Below, in pieces: positions 1-8,768 of a stretch of DNA of 33,715 nucleotides. The stretch lies in assembly GCF_900129915.1 (NCBI RefSeq), contig NZ_FQXH01000023.1, positions 1-33,715 on the forward strand, read 5' to 3'. A program made the translations under genes and the position numbers. The notes under the pieces are model-generated. The model saw nothing but the letters and a program-made list of their open reading frames with translations. It was not told the origin of the DNA and did not search any database. Every line of letters begins with the position of its first letter. Positions within the stretch are counted from its first letter, which is position 1. The stretch is from Tepidibacter thalassicus DSM 15285. Lineage in GTDB: Bacteria; Bacillota; Clostridia; Peptostreptococcales; Peptostreptococcaceae.

Positions 1-329
1 CTAGTTTTTTCTCCTTTGCTTCTTTTTTTAACACAATTATCATAATCTACTGCTAAATCCATACAAACTGCATGAAGATGTTTTGCATATACTTTTGCAT
101 AATCTGTATTTTGCTTACGAAGTAACTTAATTTGACTTCGCTGTTCTGACATTTTCATGTTTTTATTGTAACAAGTATAATATTCTTTTCTTTGAGCTAA
201 ATAAGTGTTATAAAGGAGTTTACATAAAAAACTATCTCTTTCTATATCTGCTATTTGTTCTTTTGTAGGATATATTTGAATTTTTTTGCATAGTATAATA
301 CTATTTTCATTTTTCTTCTTGAACCCCAT
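1..329 (-). CDS. tnpB: IS200/IS605-family TnpB (OrfB), N-terminal part, cut by window edge
   Basis: An open frame of 109 codons starts at ATG 329 and runs off the window at position 1 with no stop. An AAAGGAG ribosome binding site (339-345) sits 9 bases before the ATG. The protein opens with Lys-rich residues, then the TnpB-type N-terminal pattern: an IYPTKEQ motif at residues 19-25, a Cys-x-x-x-YNTYL-x-x-R stretch at 36-47, and a helical segment around 78-100 that resembles the 'QALQ..L..A' region of the family. The RuvC-like catalytic residues and the zinc finger lie outside the window, so activity cannot be judged. TnpB proteins are RNA-guided nucleases carried by IS200/IS605 elements. The gene lies 165 bases downstream of hemA on the same strand. 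No tnpA is visible. Family assignment is fairly secure; completeness is unknown. Confidence 0.75.
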   Translation of the reverse strand, partial: MGFKKKNENSIILCKKIQIYPTKEQIADIERDSFLCKLLYNTYLAQRKEYYTCYNKNMKMSEQRSQIKLLRKQNTDYAKVYAKHLHAVCMDLAVDYDNCVKKRSKGEKT

Positions 330-494
330 CTTCAAAAACTCCTTTACCACTTTTTTTATTTTTTTCTGATTATAACTTCTACTACCATAAAGCTTAGCAG
401 AAAAAACATGAACTATTATCATCAAATCTAATGTATAAAATAGTCAATAGATTCTTATATGTTTTTTCAGATTTTATTTAACTGTTAATATCAC

Positions 495-1730
495 CTAAAA
501 TCCAAAGAGCTCCTCAATCATATTCATATACTCTTGTAATTTTCCTTCATCTTTAGTTTCTTTTAATTTTATAATTGGTTCTCTTACAAGTCTTTTAAGA
601 GCTGAACCTAACATTTTTTCTATTATTTTCCTTTCTCTTGAATTTAAATCTAATTTCCTGTATATATATTCCAAAGTATCCTTTTCTATTTCACTGCATT
701 TTTCATTTAATGATTTTATAGTAGGGTCTACTTTTATACTTTTCATCCATTCCAAAAATTCTTCTATACTTTCATCAATTATATCTCTTGCAATTTTTGA
801 AAGTTCAATTCTTTTCTTTTCATTTTCATTTGATATTTTTTTAAGATCGTCTATATCATAAACATATACATTTTCTAAATTATTTACACCTTCTTCCACA
901 TCTCTCGGTAGTGCTATATCCATTATATAAAGTTTTCTATTAACTTTAGGCATATCCTCTTTTTTTATTATAGTGTGAGGAGAAGCTGTTGCTGTAACTA
1001 CCACATCAACATTTTTCATTACTTCATATCTTTTTTCATATTCAATAGGTTTAACTCTTGGAAATTCATTACTTAAGTCAAGAACCTTTTTGTGCGATCT
1101 ATTAGTCATATAAATCTCATTTAAATCTTCCTCAAGCAAATGCTTAAGTGCAAGTTTACTCATCTTCCCTACACCTATCACGAGAGCTTTTTTATTTTTA
1201 AGTGAACATAGTTTCTCCTTTAAAAACTTAATTCCTATATAACTTATAGATAACGGATTTTCTGATATTTTTGTTTTGTTTTTTATATTTTTAGCAGTAG
1301 TTACAGCTTCTCTGAATAGCTTGTTTAAAATTTTTCCACTAAGTCCAAGCTCCATTGAAAACAAAAGTGCTTCTTTTACTTGTCCAAGTATTTGATCTTC
1401 TCCAAGAACTATAGAATCAAGTCCTGATGATACAGTATATATATGATTTATTGCTTCTTCATGTTTTTTATCAAATAAATATTCTTTTATTCCTTTTTCA
1501 TCAAAGAAATGTTCATAAAAGTCTTTTACTACTTCTATTTTTTCCTCTATATCTTTAGCAACTATATATATCTCACTTCTATTACATGTTGAAAGTATAA
1601 TTACTTCCTTTATGCCATGGTCTAATAAAAAATTAGCTCCTTCTATCTTTTTTGATTCCGTAAAAGATACTTTTTCCCTTATTTTTATAGGAGCTGTATT
1701 ATGGTTAACCCCTATAACTGCTACTCTCAT
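495..1730 (-). CDS. hemA: Glutamyl-tRNA reductase
   Basis: Reduces glutamyl-tRNA(Glu) with NADPH to glutamate-1-semialdehyde, the committed step of C5-pathway tetrapyrrole synthesis. The 411-aa length is normal. The N-terminal catalytic domain has the STCNR motif with nucleophile Cys49, and the GLDSIVLGEDQILGQVKEA block at 103-121 with His96 just before it. The NADPH domain has GVGKM at 186-190, and a C-terminal helical dimerisation region follows. A GGAGGG site precedes ATG 1730. It is the last gene of the cobalamin operon, 17 bases after cobK, so it is probably under the upstream B12 riboswitch and supplies 5-aminolevulinate precursor for corrin synthesis. The next steps (hemL, hemB, hemC, hemD) are not in the window. 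No terminator is evident between it and tnpB. Confidence 0.97.
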   Translation of the reverse strand: MRVAVIGVNHNTAPIKIREKVSFTESKKIEGANFLLDHGIKEVIILSTCNRSEIYIVAKDIEEKIEVVKDFYEHFFDEKGIKEYLFDKKHEEAINHIYTVSSGLDSIVLGEDQILGQVKEALLFSMELGLSGKILNKLFREAVTTAKNIKNKTKISENPLSISYIGIKFLKEKLCSLKNKKALVIGVGKMSKLALKHLLEEDLNEIYMTNRSHKKVLDLSNEFPRVKPIEYEKRYEVMKNVDVVVTATASPHTIIKKEDMPKVNRKLYIMDIALPRDVEEGVNNLENVYVYDIDDLKKISNENEKKRIELSKIARDIIDESIEEFLEWMKSIKVDPTIKSLNEKCSEIEKDTLEYIYRKLDLNSRERKIIEKMLGSALKRLVREPIIKLKETKDEGKLQEYMNMIEELFGF

Positions 1731-1747
1731 AACTTACCCTCCAATAT

Positions 1748-2503
1748 CTAAAGAGAATGCATTATTTTATTTTTCAATTCTTCAATACTAAAGACTACAT
1801 CTGGATATTTTACTTTAGGTCTCATTATTACTATAGTTTTTATATTTAAATCTAAACTTGCTTTTAATTTTTCTTCAAATCCACCCTCGACTCCACTCTC
1901 TTTTGTAATAACTAAATCTACATTATAAAAACTGTATAACGCTTTATTAATTTCATAGGAAAAAGGCCCTTTCATAGCTACTACATTTTCTGGTTTTAAT
2001 CCTAAATCTTCACAAGATTTTAAAACAGAAGACGTGGGAAGAACTCTTACTACTACTTCTTTATTTTTTAAATTTCCAACAAAATATTCTAAATTTTTAC
2101 TCCCTGTAGCTAAAAATACTTTATTTCCTATTTCACTAGCAACTTCACAAGCTTCTTCTATACTATTTACTTTAAATATATTCTCACTTTCTAATATTTC
2201 ACTAGAAGGTCTTTCATATCTTAAATATTTTATATTTAATTTTTCAGATGCATTTACTGCATTTTTAGAAACTTCTTCAGCATACGGATGTGTACAATCT
2301 ATAATACTAACAATATTATTTTTTCTGATAAAACTTATCATATCATCTAAATTCATTTTTCCAATAACAATATTATTACAGTACTCTTTTGAAATTTCTT
2401 TTCCATAATCAGTTGCAACTGATAATATAAATTTTTTGTTATTTTCATTCAACAATTTACATACCCTTAAGCTATCACTAGTTCCTCCTAAAACTAATAT
2501 CAT
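1748..2503 (-). CDS. cbiJ (cobK): Cobalt-precorrin-6A reductase
   Basis: NAD(P)H-dependent reductase that saturates the macrocycle of (cobalt-)precorrin-6A. The 251-aa protein starts with a Rossmann-like ILVLGGTSDS motif (residues 2-11), as in the CobK/CbiJ family, and has the DCTHPYAEEVSKNA block near residues 69-82 and an LATGSKNLE block near 131-139, both typical of the family. Its ATG overlaps the stop of cbiH by four bases (ATGA), so translational coupling is likely. It sits between cbiH and hemA in the operon. The oxygen-independent form of the pathway is inferred from the neighbouring cbiG and cbiD. Assignment is secure. Confidence 0.93.
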   Translation of the reverse strand: MILVLGGTSDSLRVCKLLNENNKKFILSVATDYGKEISKEYCNNIVIGKMNLDDMISFIRKNNIVSIIDCTHPYAEEVSKNAVNASEKLNIKYLRYERPSSEILESENIFKVNSIEEACEVASEIGNKVFLATGSKNLEYFVGNLKNKEVVVRVLPTSSVLKSCEDLGLKPENVVAMKGPFSYEINKALYSFYNVDLVITKESGVEGGFEEKLKASLDLNIKTIVIMRPKVKYPDVVFSIEELKNKIMHSL

Positions 2504-3225
2504 AGAACATAACCTCTTGGTGTTATCATTTTATCTTCATATACATATGTAGATTTGTTTCCTATTATAACAATAGTAGTCATATCTACCGTTTCAAAAT
2601 CTATATCCTTAAATTTAACTATTTGCTTAAATTCTCCTTCTCTTCCTACATTTTTTACTATTCCTACTGGTATATCTCCACTTTTAAATTCACCTATTAT
2701 TTCAAATGCTTTTTGTAAATGATCTTTTCTTCCTTTACTTCTAGGATTATAAAGACATATAACAAAATCAGCTTCTGCCGCAAGTTTTAATCTCTTTTGA
2801 ATTACATCCCATGGCGTTAAAAGATCGCTTAAACTTATATGACAAAAATCATGCATAATAGGTGCTCCAAGCACTGCCGCTGCTCCTATGCTTGCTGTAA
2901 CTCCAGGAACTATCTTAATCTCAATATCTAAATTTTCTTTAGTTATAAGTTCAAGTATAAGTCCTGCCATTCCGTATATTCCACTATCTCCACTGCTTAT
3001 TACTGCAACTTTTTTTCCTTCTTTAGCTTTTTTAATTGCATCTTTACATCTTTGTATTTCTCCACGCATTCCATTTTGAACTACTTCTTTATCTTTTATA
3101 AATTCTTTTATTAAATCTATATATGTCTTATATCCCACTATAACTTCACTTTCATTAAGTGCATTCACAGCCTCAAAAGTCATTAATTCTTTTTTTCCTG
3201 GTCCTATTCCTACTACATAAATCAT
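2500..3225 (-). CDS. cbiH (cobJ): Cobalt-precorrin-3 (C17)-methyltransferase
   Basis: SAM-dependent methyltransferase that methylates C17 and takes part in ring contraction. At 241 aa it has the canonical SUMT-fold features: GIGPG at residues 6-10 and SSGDSGIYGM at 77-86, then a PGVTAS segment and a DFVICLYNPRS-K block that mark the CobJ/CbiH subgroup. It overlaps cbiG upstream and cobK downstream by four bases each. Assignment against other precorrin methyltransferases rests on the YNPRSKGR block and on there being separate cbiF and cbiE genes beside it. Confidence 0.95.
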   Translation of the reverse strand: MIYVVGIGPGKKELMTFEAVNALNESEVIVGYKTYIDLIKEFIKDKEVVQNGMRGEIQRCKDAIKKAKEGKKVAVISSGDSGIYGMAGLILELITKENLDIEIKIVPGVTASIGAAAVLGAPIMHDFCHISLSDLLTPWDVIQKRLKLAAEADFVICLYNPRSKGRKDHLQKAFEIIGEFKSGDIPVGIVKNVGREGEFKQIVKFKDIDFETVDMTTIVIIGNKSTYVYEDKMITPRGYVL

Positions 3226-4256
3226 TTTAATCTCCCCAATCCAAAAGTTATTCCTTTGTATATTGTTTTATTTAAAATCAAATTACCACCACTTAATACA
3301 TAGGCAACAGGCTCTACTACCGAATATACCCCTATAGATTTTTTAACAAACTCAGATTTAGAAAATTTATCTTCTATTTTTAATATTTCATCTCTACTGA
3401 CAACTTTAAATGGGATATTTAATTTTCTAGATAAATCTATTATTGCTTTTTCATCTTTTTTTACATCAACACTTCCTATTTCACTTATAGAGTTAATATC
3501 TATATTGTTTTTATCTAAAAAATTTAGTAGTGATTCATATAACAAATTAAAATCTGTATTTTTTCTACAACCTACTGACAGTACTAAATTTTTAGGAACT
3601 ACTTTTACTAAATTATTAAATTCTAAATCTATATTTTTTTTATTAGTTATATAAACCAGTGCATCTAAATATTTTACATTATTAATACTATCTACTTTTA
3701 CAAACCCTCTTGTATCTACATCAAAATATTCATCCATATATATTCCAACTTTTTTATTTTCTACCAAAAGCGAATTTATGTACTTAACATTTTGTTTAAA
3801 ATTATCTATATACCCATTTATTTTTTTAGCTATTAAATCAAGTGAACCTTTATCATTCACATCTGTAGCTGTTGTTATCACTGGATTTGAATTTAAGTAT
3901 TCACTTATTTTGATTGTCATTTCATTAGCCCCTCCTATATGACCTGATAAAAGGCTTATTACATTTTTACCTTTTTCATCAAGTACAATTACAGCAGGGT
4001 CTTTTGTCTTGTCTTCTATGTATTTAGAAATACTTCTCACTACTATTCCAATAGCCATTATAAATATTAAATAATCGTACTTATAAAATATATCCCCTAT
4101 AAATTCTTTAAAACTTTTATTTATCTCTTTTAATCCTTGTTCCCAAAATTTCCTTAAAACATATATATCAGCACCTAAATAACTTTTAATTTTTAAAGCT
4201 AAGTTTTTACCATTAGAAGTTAGAGATATTACTGCTATTCTATTTTCTGTATTCAT
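3222..4256 (-). CDS. cbiG: Cobalt-precorrin-5A hydrolase
   Basis: Opens the delta-lactone of cobalt-precorrin-5A and releases acetaldehyde, a step specific to the anaerobic (early cobalt insertion) pathway. The 344-aa protein has the CbiG N-terminal region with MAIGIVVR at 67-74, the diagnostic [11 protein letters not shown] at 102-112 and ITTATDVN at 127-134. The C-terminal domain carries the VLSVGCRK motif near 225-232. I prefer ATG 4256 because AAGGA lies about 9 bases before it. The ATG at 4274 would add six residues and has no good ribosome binding site. Its start lies 17 bases inside the end of cbiF, so the two are probably coupled. It is good evidence for an anaerobe-type pathway. Confidence 0.94.
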   Translation of the reverse strand: MNTENRIAVISLTSNGKNLALKIKSYLGADIYVLRKFWEQGLKEINKSFKEFIGDIFYKYDYLIFIMAIGIVVRSISKYIEDKTKDPAVIVLDEKGKNVISLLSGHIGGANEMTIKISEYLNSNPVITTATDVNDKGSLDLIAKKINGYIDNFKQNVKYINSLLVENKKVGIYMDEYFDVDTRGFVKVDSINNVKYLDALVYITNKKNIDLEFNNLVKVVPKNLVLSVGCRKNTDFNLLYESLLNFLDKNNIDINSISEIGSVDVKKDEKAIIDLSRKLNIPFKVVSRDEILKIEDKFSKSEFVKKSIGVYSVVEPVAYVLSGGNLILNKTIYKGITFGLGRLK

Positions 4257-4989
4257 GCTTAAAATCCTTATCATATAATTTTGAATAATTATATTCTTCT
4301 CCTAAAAAATTTCCTACCATTATAAGTGCGGTTTTATTTATTCCTTCTTCTTTTACCTTAGGTACTATATCCTTTAAAGTCCCTTTAACTATTTTCTGAT
4401 TCTTCCATGTAGCTTTATAAACAACAGCAATAGGAGTTGTTTCGCTATATCCACCATCAATAAGTCTTTTTACTACCTTGTCTATTTCCTGAACAGATAA
4501 AAATATTACCATAGAAGTTTGATGTGTAGCAAAAGACTCTATTGATTCTTTTGGTGGCACTGGAGTTCTTCCTTCCATTCTAGTTATTATTAAACTTTGA
4601 GATATTTCTGGAACAGTATATTCAACTCCAAGTGCAGATGATGCTCCTAAAAAAGAACTAACTCCTGGTGTACAAGTATACCCTATTCCTCTTTTAGCAA
4701 GTTCTTCAACTTGTTCTCTTATTGATCCATATATTGAAAAATCACCAGTTTGAAGTCTAACTACGCATTTTCCTTCCTTTACCCCCTTTTCCATTACATC
4801 AATTATTTCTCCTAAATTCATATATGCACTATTGTGTATTTCACAACCCTCTTTACAGTAATCAAGAATCTCTGGGTTTACAAGAGAACCTGCATATATT
4901 ACTACATCAGCCTCACTTAATAATTTGTATCCTTTTAAAGTTATAAGTTCTTTATCTCCTGGTCCTGCTCCTACAAAATGTATCTTCAT
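4240..4989 (-). CDS. cbiF (cobM): Cobalt-precorrin-4 (C11)-methyltransferase
   Basis: SAM-dependent methyltransferase that acts at C11. At 249 aa it has GAGPG at residues 7-11, VIYAGSLVN near 30-38, [12 protein letters not shown] near 78-89 and [14 protein letters not shown] near 109-122, all typical of CobM/CbiF. GGGGTAGATAAT precedes ATG 4989. It starts one base after the cbiT stop and overlaps the start of cbiG. Secure assignment. Confidence 0.95.
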   Translation of the reverse strand: MKIHFVGAGPGDKELITLKGYKLLSEADVVIYAGSLVNPEILDYCKEGCEIHNSAYMNLGEIIDVMEKGVKEGKCVVRLQTGDFSIYGSIREQVEELAKRGIGYTCTPGVSSFLGASSALGVEYTVPEISQSLIITRMEGRTPVPPKESIESFATHQTSMVIFLSVQEIDKVVKRLIDGGYSETTPIAVVYKATWKNQKIVKGTLKDIVPKVKEEGINKTALIMVGNFLGEEYNYSKLYDKDFKHEYRK

Positions 4990-4990
4990 A

Positions 4991-5554
4991 TTATCTACCC
5001 CTTTTACACGAAATTATATATGTTGGATTTAAAGGCTTAAAATAATTTCCTTTTCCAAGTTTTTCAAGCCTTGATATTGATACCTGTATACACTCTATAT
5101 CTTCAAATCCTTCTTTACTAAGTATTTCTAAGGCTTTATTTAAAGTTTCAAGTGTTATACAATTTATAACTAATACTCCATTATCATTTAATAAATTCTT
5201 AAGCCACACTATTATTTCTCTTAAATTTCCTCCACTTCCTCCTATAAAAGCAGAATCTATTTTTTCATTAAAGTTATCTACTGGAGCATAATCTTTAATC
5301 ACTTTTATATTTTTTATATTAAACTTTTCTATATTTTTATTTATAAGCTCTATGGCTTCTTCATTTCTCTCTATAGTATGTATTTCTAAATTTTTATTTT
5401 TTAAAGCTGCTTCTATACTTATACTACCCGTCCCTCCACCAACATCTAAGAATGTTTTTGCATTTTCTAGATTTAATTTTTCTAAAGATAGTATTCTTAT
5501 TTCCTCTTTTGTCATTGGAACTTTTCCTCTTAAAAACTGACTATCCTTCATCAT
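4991..5554 (-). CDS. cbiT: Cobalt-precorrin-6B (C15)-methyltransferase, decarboxylating
   Basis: Methylates C15 and decarboxylates the C12 acetate side chain. It is a 187-aa class I Rossmann methyltransferase with the SAM-binding motif [12 protein letters not shown] at 35-46, and a MTKEEIR motif at 14-20 typical of CbiT and of CobL C-terminal domains. The separate cbiE upstream together equals the fused CobL of aerobic bacteria. Two consecutive ATGs (5554 and 5551) are possible starts; both overlap the last codons of cbiE and only a weak GGTGAT site precedes them. The function is secure, the exact start by one codon is not. Confidence 0.93.
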   Translation of the reverse strand: MMKDSQFLRGKVPMTKEEIRILSLEKLNLENAKTFLDVGGGTGSISIEAALKNKNLEIHTIERNEEAIELINKNIEKFNIKNIKVIKDYAPVDNFNEKIDSAFIGGSGGNLREIIVWLKNLLNDNGVLVINCITLETLNKALEILSKEGFEDIECIQVSISRLEKLGKGNYFKPLNPTYIISCKRGR

Positions 5555-6149
5555 ATATCACCACTACATTCATATCAAAATTGTTTATTTTAAGTATATC
5601 TTCAGGAGTACCTATTGTTATTCTTTCATTTTCATAAGATAAGTTTTCTCCAATTACCATAACCTTTTTTAAATTTCTTTTTATTATTTCTTTTGCTATT
5701 TCCTTTGGCCCTATTTTTTTATCTGTAACTAAAGAAACTTTTTTATGAGATAAAATATAATCAAAATCAGGCTCTTTGCCATGGCAACTACTTATATAAA
5801 TATCATTCATATCCATTTTTATTTTTGAAAATAAATATTGAATTGAGCTTATCCCCGAAACAATATTTATATTTTCTTTTCCAAGCTCACTAACCATATA
5901 CTTTCCTATACCATAAATACTAGGATCACCCGATGCTATTAGCGATATATTCTTATGTTTATTTTCATTTATGTAATCAATAATATCTCTTAAGCTCCCT
6001 TTAATCTCGATTTTTTCCCCTTTAAAATCACTAAAAATTTCTAAATTTCTAGTTCCTCCTATTAATACATCACTAGCATTTATTAACCTTTCTCCTTCTT
6101 TAGTTAAAAGTCCTATATCTCCTGGCCCTATTCCAATTATATTTATCAT
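5541..6149 (-). CDS. cbiE: Cobalt-precorrin-7 (C5)-methyltransferase
   Basis: SAM-dependent C5 methylation of the corrin ring. The 202-aa single-domain protein matches the N-terminal half of CobL. It has GIGPGD at 6-11, the ASDVLIGG segment near 25-32, an IASGDPSIYGIG block typical of CbiE, and the SSCHGKEPDF segment downstream. Its ATG overlaps the cbiD stop by four bases and its 3' end overlaps cbiT by 14 bases, which suggests coupled translation of the CbiE and CbiT pair. One GCCATGGC palindrome falls in this gene (5778-5785), read as Cys-His-Gly. Confidence 0.94.
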   Translation of the reverse strand: MINIIGIGPGDIGLLTKEGERLINASDVLIGGTRNLEIFSDFKGEKIEIKGSLRDIIDYINENKHKNISLIASGDPSIYGIGKYMVSELGKENINIVSGISSIQYLFSKIKMDMNDIYISSCHGKEPDFDYILSHKKVSLVTDKKIGPKEIAKEIIKRNLKKVMVIGENLSYENERITIGTPEDILKINNFDMNVVVIYDEG

Positions 6150-7255
6150 TTAAATACCTCCAAAAGATTATCTGCACCAGTGCTTTTCCCAAGTATATTA
6201 AGCTCCATAGAGAATATAATCATTTCTACTTCTATATTTTTATCCAACCTTTGTAAAACCTTTTCTTTTCCTTTGTTCGCTATAATATTATAGACATCTT
6301 CATATCCGCTCCCTTTTATAAGCTCAATTGCAGCTTCAGTTGTAGGACAAATATATATTTCTCTCAAAAACTCTTTAGGAGCACCCATTAATGCTAAATG
6401 TGTTATTAATATTTCCATTCTACAATCTGCCATTTTGCTATGAGTATGAAAAATACCTCCAGCTAGTTTAACAAACTTTCCTAAATGTCCTACTAAAAGT
6501 ATTTTTTTAAATTCGAATCTCTCAGCTTCTTTTAACATATACCCTATGAAATTACTAGTTCTAACTACATTTTTTAAATCTATATTCAAAACTTCCTCTA
6601 CAAAATTCTCTCCATGGTTTCCCGGAACTAATATTATATTTTTCATTCCCTGTTCTCTTTTCATTTTAAGTTCAATAGAAAGAGATTTTTTCCAGCCTTC
6701 TTCTGACATAGGTTCAACTATTCCACTAGTTCCAATTATAGATATACCACCTTCTATTCCAAGTCTTGGATTAAATGTCTTCTTAGCTATCTCTTCTCCT
6801 TTAGGAATGTATATAATAATATCTGCTCCTAAATCATTTACAACTTTTCTTACCTCTTTTTCTATCATCTGTCTAGGAACTTTATTAATAGCAGCATCCC
6901 CTATAGGAATATTAAGTCCTTTTTTAGTAACTCTCCCTACTCCTATACCTCCATCTATAGTTATTTTTCCACTGTTATTAATAATAACCTTTGCAAATAT
7001 ATCTATGCCATGGGTAACGTCTTTATCATCTCCACCGTCTTTTTTAACAGATGCAACAGCTTCATTTTTTCTAAATGATTGATTTTCTACTTTTAAATTA
7101 AGTTTTACTCCCCTTGGTGTATCTATTTCTACATATTCTACTAACTTATTATTAAGCGCCATAAGAGCAGCAGCCTTTGCAGCACCAGTTGCAGTTGATC
7201 CTGTGGTGTAGCCCCTTCTATATTTTTTTCCATCTATGTATACATACTTTTCCAT
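6146..7255 (-). CDS. cbiD: Cobalt-precorrin-5B (C1)-methyltransferase
   Basis: Methylates C1 in the anaerobic pathway. The 369-aa protein shows the family signature RRGYTTGSTATGAAKAA at 13-29. Further on are GDAAINKVPRQMI, the GIEGGISIIGTSGIVEPMS block, and a PGNHGENF and VGHLGKFVKLAGG pair, all characteristic of CbiD. I chose ATG 7255 because GAGGG lies 7 bases upstream of it. A frame extension to 7300 would add 15 residues with a hydrophobic run and no ribosome binding site. It starts 16 bases after the cbiC stop. Secure. Confidence 0.95.
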   Translation of the reverse strand: MEKYVYIDGKKYRRGYTTGSTATGAAKAAALMALNNKLVEYVEIDTPRGVKLNLKVENQSFRKNEAVASVKKDGGDDKDVTHGIDIFAKVIINNSGKITIDGGIGVGRVTKKGLNIPIGDAAINKVPRQMIEKEVRKVVNDLGADIIIYIPKGEEIAKKTFNPRLGIEGGISIIGTSGIVEPMSEEGWKKSLSIELKMKREQGMKNIILVPGNHGENFVEEVLNIDLKNVVRTSNFIGYMLKEAERFEFKKILLVGHLGKFVKLAGGIFHTHSKMADCRMEILITHLALMGAPKEFLREIYICPTTEAAIELIKGSGYEDVYNIIANKGKEKVLQRLDKNIEVEMIIFSMELNILGKSTGADNLLEVFK

Positions 7256-7271
7256 ATTTATCCCTCTTATT

Positions 7272-7904
7272 CTAAATACTATAAAGCACAGCATTAACAA
7301 TAGCAGCAGCTAAATTACTCCCACCTTTTCTTCCTTTAGATAAAATATATGGAATATCACTTTTTTCAAGTTCATCTTTAGATTCTGCTGCTCCTACAAA
7401 CCCCACTGGAACTCCTACAACTGCATCTACGTCTAGTTTTCCTTCTTCTTTCATTTCAAGTATTTTATAAAGTGCTGTTGGTGCATTTCCTATTACAAAT
7501 ATTTTTCTCCCCTTTTCTTTTGCAGCTAATTCTACTGCTGCCATGGATCTTGTTATTCTTTTTTCTTTAGCTATTTTTGCAACTTCTTCATCAGCTACAA
7601 AGCATTTAATATTACAACCTAACTCATTTAGTTTTCTTTTGTTTATTCCCGATAAAGCCATATTAGTATCTGTATATATAATTGCATTAGATTTTAAACT
7701 GTCAATAATCTTGTCAATTGCACCTTTAGAAATTTTAAGTATATCTAAATAGTCAAAATCAGCAGTTGTATGTATACATCTTTTAATTATTTTCTCCTCG
7801 ATATCATTTTTAAATTTATAATTTGGTCTAGTTTCTTTTATTATTTCTCCTATTATTTCAAAGCTTTTCACTTCTATTTCTCTAGGATTTTTTATATAAT
7901 TCAT
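7272..7904 (-). CDS. cbiC: Cobalt-precorrin-8 methylmutase
   Basis: Moves the methyl group from C11 to C12 to give cobyrinate. At 210 aa it has the expected length. The conserved RCIHTTADFDY block is at 42-52, with the probable catalytic His at residue 45. YTDTNMALSGI and the VGVPVGFVGAAESK motif near the C-terminus are diagnostic of CbiC/CobH. A GAGGAGGGG site precedes ATG 7904, and the start overlaps the kinase stop by four bases. Secure. Confidence 0.96.
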   Translation of the reverse strand: MNYIKNPREIEVKSFEIIGEIIKETRPNYKFKNDIEEKIIKRCIHTTADFDYLDILKISKGAIDKIIDSLKSNAIIYTDTNMALSGINKRKLNELGCNIKCFVADEEVAKIAKEKRITRSMAAVELAAKEKGRKIFVIGNAPTALYKILEMKEEGKLDVDAVVGVPVGFVGAAESKDELEKSDIPYILSKGRKGGSNLAAAIVNAVLYSI

Positions 7905-8767
7905 TTCACCCCTCCTCTTATTACATCTAAAGAGTACATTCTTTTATATTTTTTGTTTAACTTTTTTAAAATCAATTTTTCTTCAAGTTTTTTATAATTC
8001 ATTTCTTTATCTAAAATAATTCCTATAACAGTCCCACTATGAGCTATATTTACTCCATAAGCTCCAAATTCTTCAGTTATTTTTATAATATCTTTTAGTC
8101 CATCTTTTTTATGAATATTTTCATTTAATAGCGAACTGATTGTCGATGCTTTTCCTACTAATTTTAAATCATTTTTTTTAAAACCCTCCTCTAACATTTC
8201 AAAAGCCTCTTTTATTTTTTCCTTGTTAAATTGTTTTTTTAAAAAATAGTTATTCTCTCTCCTTATGCTCTGTGTATTTAATTTTTCATCTGGTTCTAAA
8301 ACTAATATCCTTATTCCATCTATATACCCTAATTTTTTTAAAACTTCTCCTTTTAACGGATTAAAAATACAATTATTTTCCATAAATATAGAATCTGTTG
8401 GTTCAACTTTTGCTGCTATTTTTGAAATTTCATGTGAGTCTAACTCTTTTCCTAAAAAACTCAAAGTAGCTTTTATTGTTGCTCCTATATCAGCAGTGGA
8501 ACTTGCCATTCCTTTCCCTATTGGAATATCACTATTTACAATCAAAGATATATTTTTAGTATCTTCTACATCTAAATTGAAATATTTAAAAACTTCTTGC
8601 AAAGCTTTTCTCGCTTTATATGGACCTTTTCTTATATTATTTTTTCTTTCTTCAATCTGGGCTTTAGAATAAATGTTTACTGCATAAGATACTAAATACT
8701 CACTATCTTCTAAAATTCCTTGTATGAATTCTCCACATGAGCCTGGGCAAATTCCAAAATGCCTCAT
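7901..8767 (-). CDS. pduX: GHMP-family L-threonine kinase (PduX-like)
   Basis: Probably phosphorylates L-threonine with ATP to O-phospho-L-threonine, the substrate of the CobD encoded directly upstream. The 288-aa protein has the PduX-type N-terminus CPGSCGEFIQG (residues 7-17) and the GHMP ATP-binding motif IPIGKGMASSTAD at 81-93. Near the C-terminus AHSGTVIG provides the third GHMP motif. It starts one base after the cobD stop and overlaps cbiC by four bases. Family knowledge: Salmonella PduX is an L-threonine kinase for B12 synthesis and assimilation. Inference: here it serves the de novo pathway, because it sits inside that operon and no pdu gene is near. Confidence 0.88.
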   Translation of the reverse strand: MRHFGICPGSCGEFIQGILEDSEYLVSYAVNIYSKAQIEERKNNIRKGPYKARKALQEVFKYFNLDVEDTKNISLIVNSDIPIGKGMASSTADIGATIKATLSFLGKELDSHEISKIAAKVEPTDSIFMENNCIFNPLKGEVLKKLGYIDGIRILVLEPDEKLNTQSIRRENNYFLKKQFNKEKIKEAFEMLEEGFKKNDLKLVGKASTISSLLNENIHKKDGLKDIIKITEEFGAYGVNIAHSGTVIGIILDKEMNYKKLEEKLILKKLNKKYKRMYSLDVIRGGVK

Positions 8768-8768
8768 A

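Noticed and set aside
6546..7082. 178-aa plus-strand frame opposite cbiD
   Set aside because: It mirrors the codon pattern of cbiD, has no ribosome binding site and no recognisable domain.
8265..8672. 135-aa plus-strand frame opposite the PduX-like kinase
   Set aside because: Antisense shadow of a gene with clear GHMP motifs.
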